Assembly (NCBI RefSeq): GCF_039519235.1
Contig: NZ_CP154351.1
Span: forward strand, 2,046,001 to 2,110,000
Direction: 5' to 3'
DNA from: Micrococcus sp. 2A
GTDB lineage: Bacteria > Actinomycetota > Actinomycetes > Actinomycetales > Micrococcaceae
Length of the DNA: 64,000 nt
The notes under the pieces: generated by a model
The model's database searches: none
Told to the model about the DNA's origin: nothing
What the model saw: the letters and a program-made list of their open reading frames with translations, nothing else
Part shown: one piece after another, positions 63,894 through 64,000 of the stretch
Layout: every line of letters begins with the position of its first letter
How positions within the stretch are numbered: the stretch's first letter is position 1
Translations under genes and position numbers: made by a program

Positions 63894-64000
63894 TCAGGCC
63901 GCGAGGGCGAAGGGCGGCCCGCGCAGACCCGGCGTGCTGAGGACGAGGAGGGACTCCACGGGGCCCGCGGCGCGCGGGGCCGGGCGACCCGCGGGGCGGG
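63894..64000 (-). CDS. C-terminal end of a minus-strand gene, cut by right edge
   Basis: From the window edge, one minus-strand frame stays open for 34 codons to a TGA at 63894-63896, with nearly every third position G or C as in real genes here. The visible end reads VESLLVLSTPGLRGPPFALAA. The product cannot be named. It would be 98 bases upstream of copC in the same direction. Confidence 0.4.
   Translation of the reverse strand, partial: RPAGRPAPRAAGPVESLLVLSTPGLRGPPFALAA

Overview
The window is very GC-rich chromosomal DNA with dense, short-spaced genes, GTG starts and strong third-position G/C bias. It carries actinobacterial markers: DUF3073, DUF4235, a sterol-carrier-like SCP protein, an HspR-controlled dnaK operon, HAIR operators, a Dps with a Lys-rich tail, and an mnhA/B fusion. 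I infer a Micrococcaceae member, most like Micrococcus (inference from gene content, not a database match). There is no prophage, insertion sequence or CRISPR array; this is core-type chromosome.

Layout. 1-3.1 kb: a sensor histidine kinase (cut by the left edge) diverges from an FtsX-type ABC permease/ATPase pair across an operator-rich gap. 3.2-8 kb: L-asparaginase II, an SCP-like protein, a two-TM protein, then overlapping purF and purM. 8-10 kb (minus): membrane protein, sirtuin, DUF3073. 10-13.6 kb: a Tat-exported PHP-domain protein and a secreted M28 aminopeptidase, each followed by a copy of a 61-bp inverted-repeat element. 13.7-17.6 kb: clpB with a HAIR (HspR) operator, and a BrkB/YihY membrane protein. 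17.7-20.2 kb: a polar amino-acid ABC importer. 20.3-25.7 kb: DoxX-like protein, DedA, two Pro/Ser/Thr-rich lipoproteins (one RsiV-like, one NodB deacetylase), trmB.

25.7-31 kb (minus): heat-shock operon dnaK-grpE-dnaJ-hspR with a DUF1023-like hydrolase overlapping hspR. 31.4-39.8 kb: dps; an MMPL exporter divergent from marR; a uridine-kinase-like gene; a tetR divergent from a giant MMPL protein with a ~340-residue coiled-coil insert. 39.8-41.2 kb: pabC-like gene and DUF4235. 41.2-48 kb (minus): complete Mrp Na+/H+ antiporter operon mnhA/B-C-D-E-F-G. 48-53 kb: UMF1-type MFS, dcd, a KhtT/KhtU-like K+/H+ antiporter pair, tRNA-Gly(CCC), an AEC permease. 53-54.9 kb: HerA-like DUF853 ATPase. 55-64 kb (minus): CopC, PCu(A)C, Tat DyP peroxidase, CopD-CtaG fusion, a PknH-C-like lipoprotein, a thioredoxin-NHL protein and a flavodoxin-like protein, which I read as a copper-handling/oxidase-assembly module.

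Regulation visible in the sequence: HAIR palindromes before both clpB and dnaK tie the chaperones to HspR encoded in the same window. Eleven genes have a TANNNT hexamer ending 6-7 nt before the start codon and no Shine-Dalgarno, the hallmark of leaderless mRNAs. Several perfect hairpins separate transcription units.
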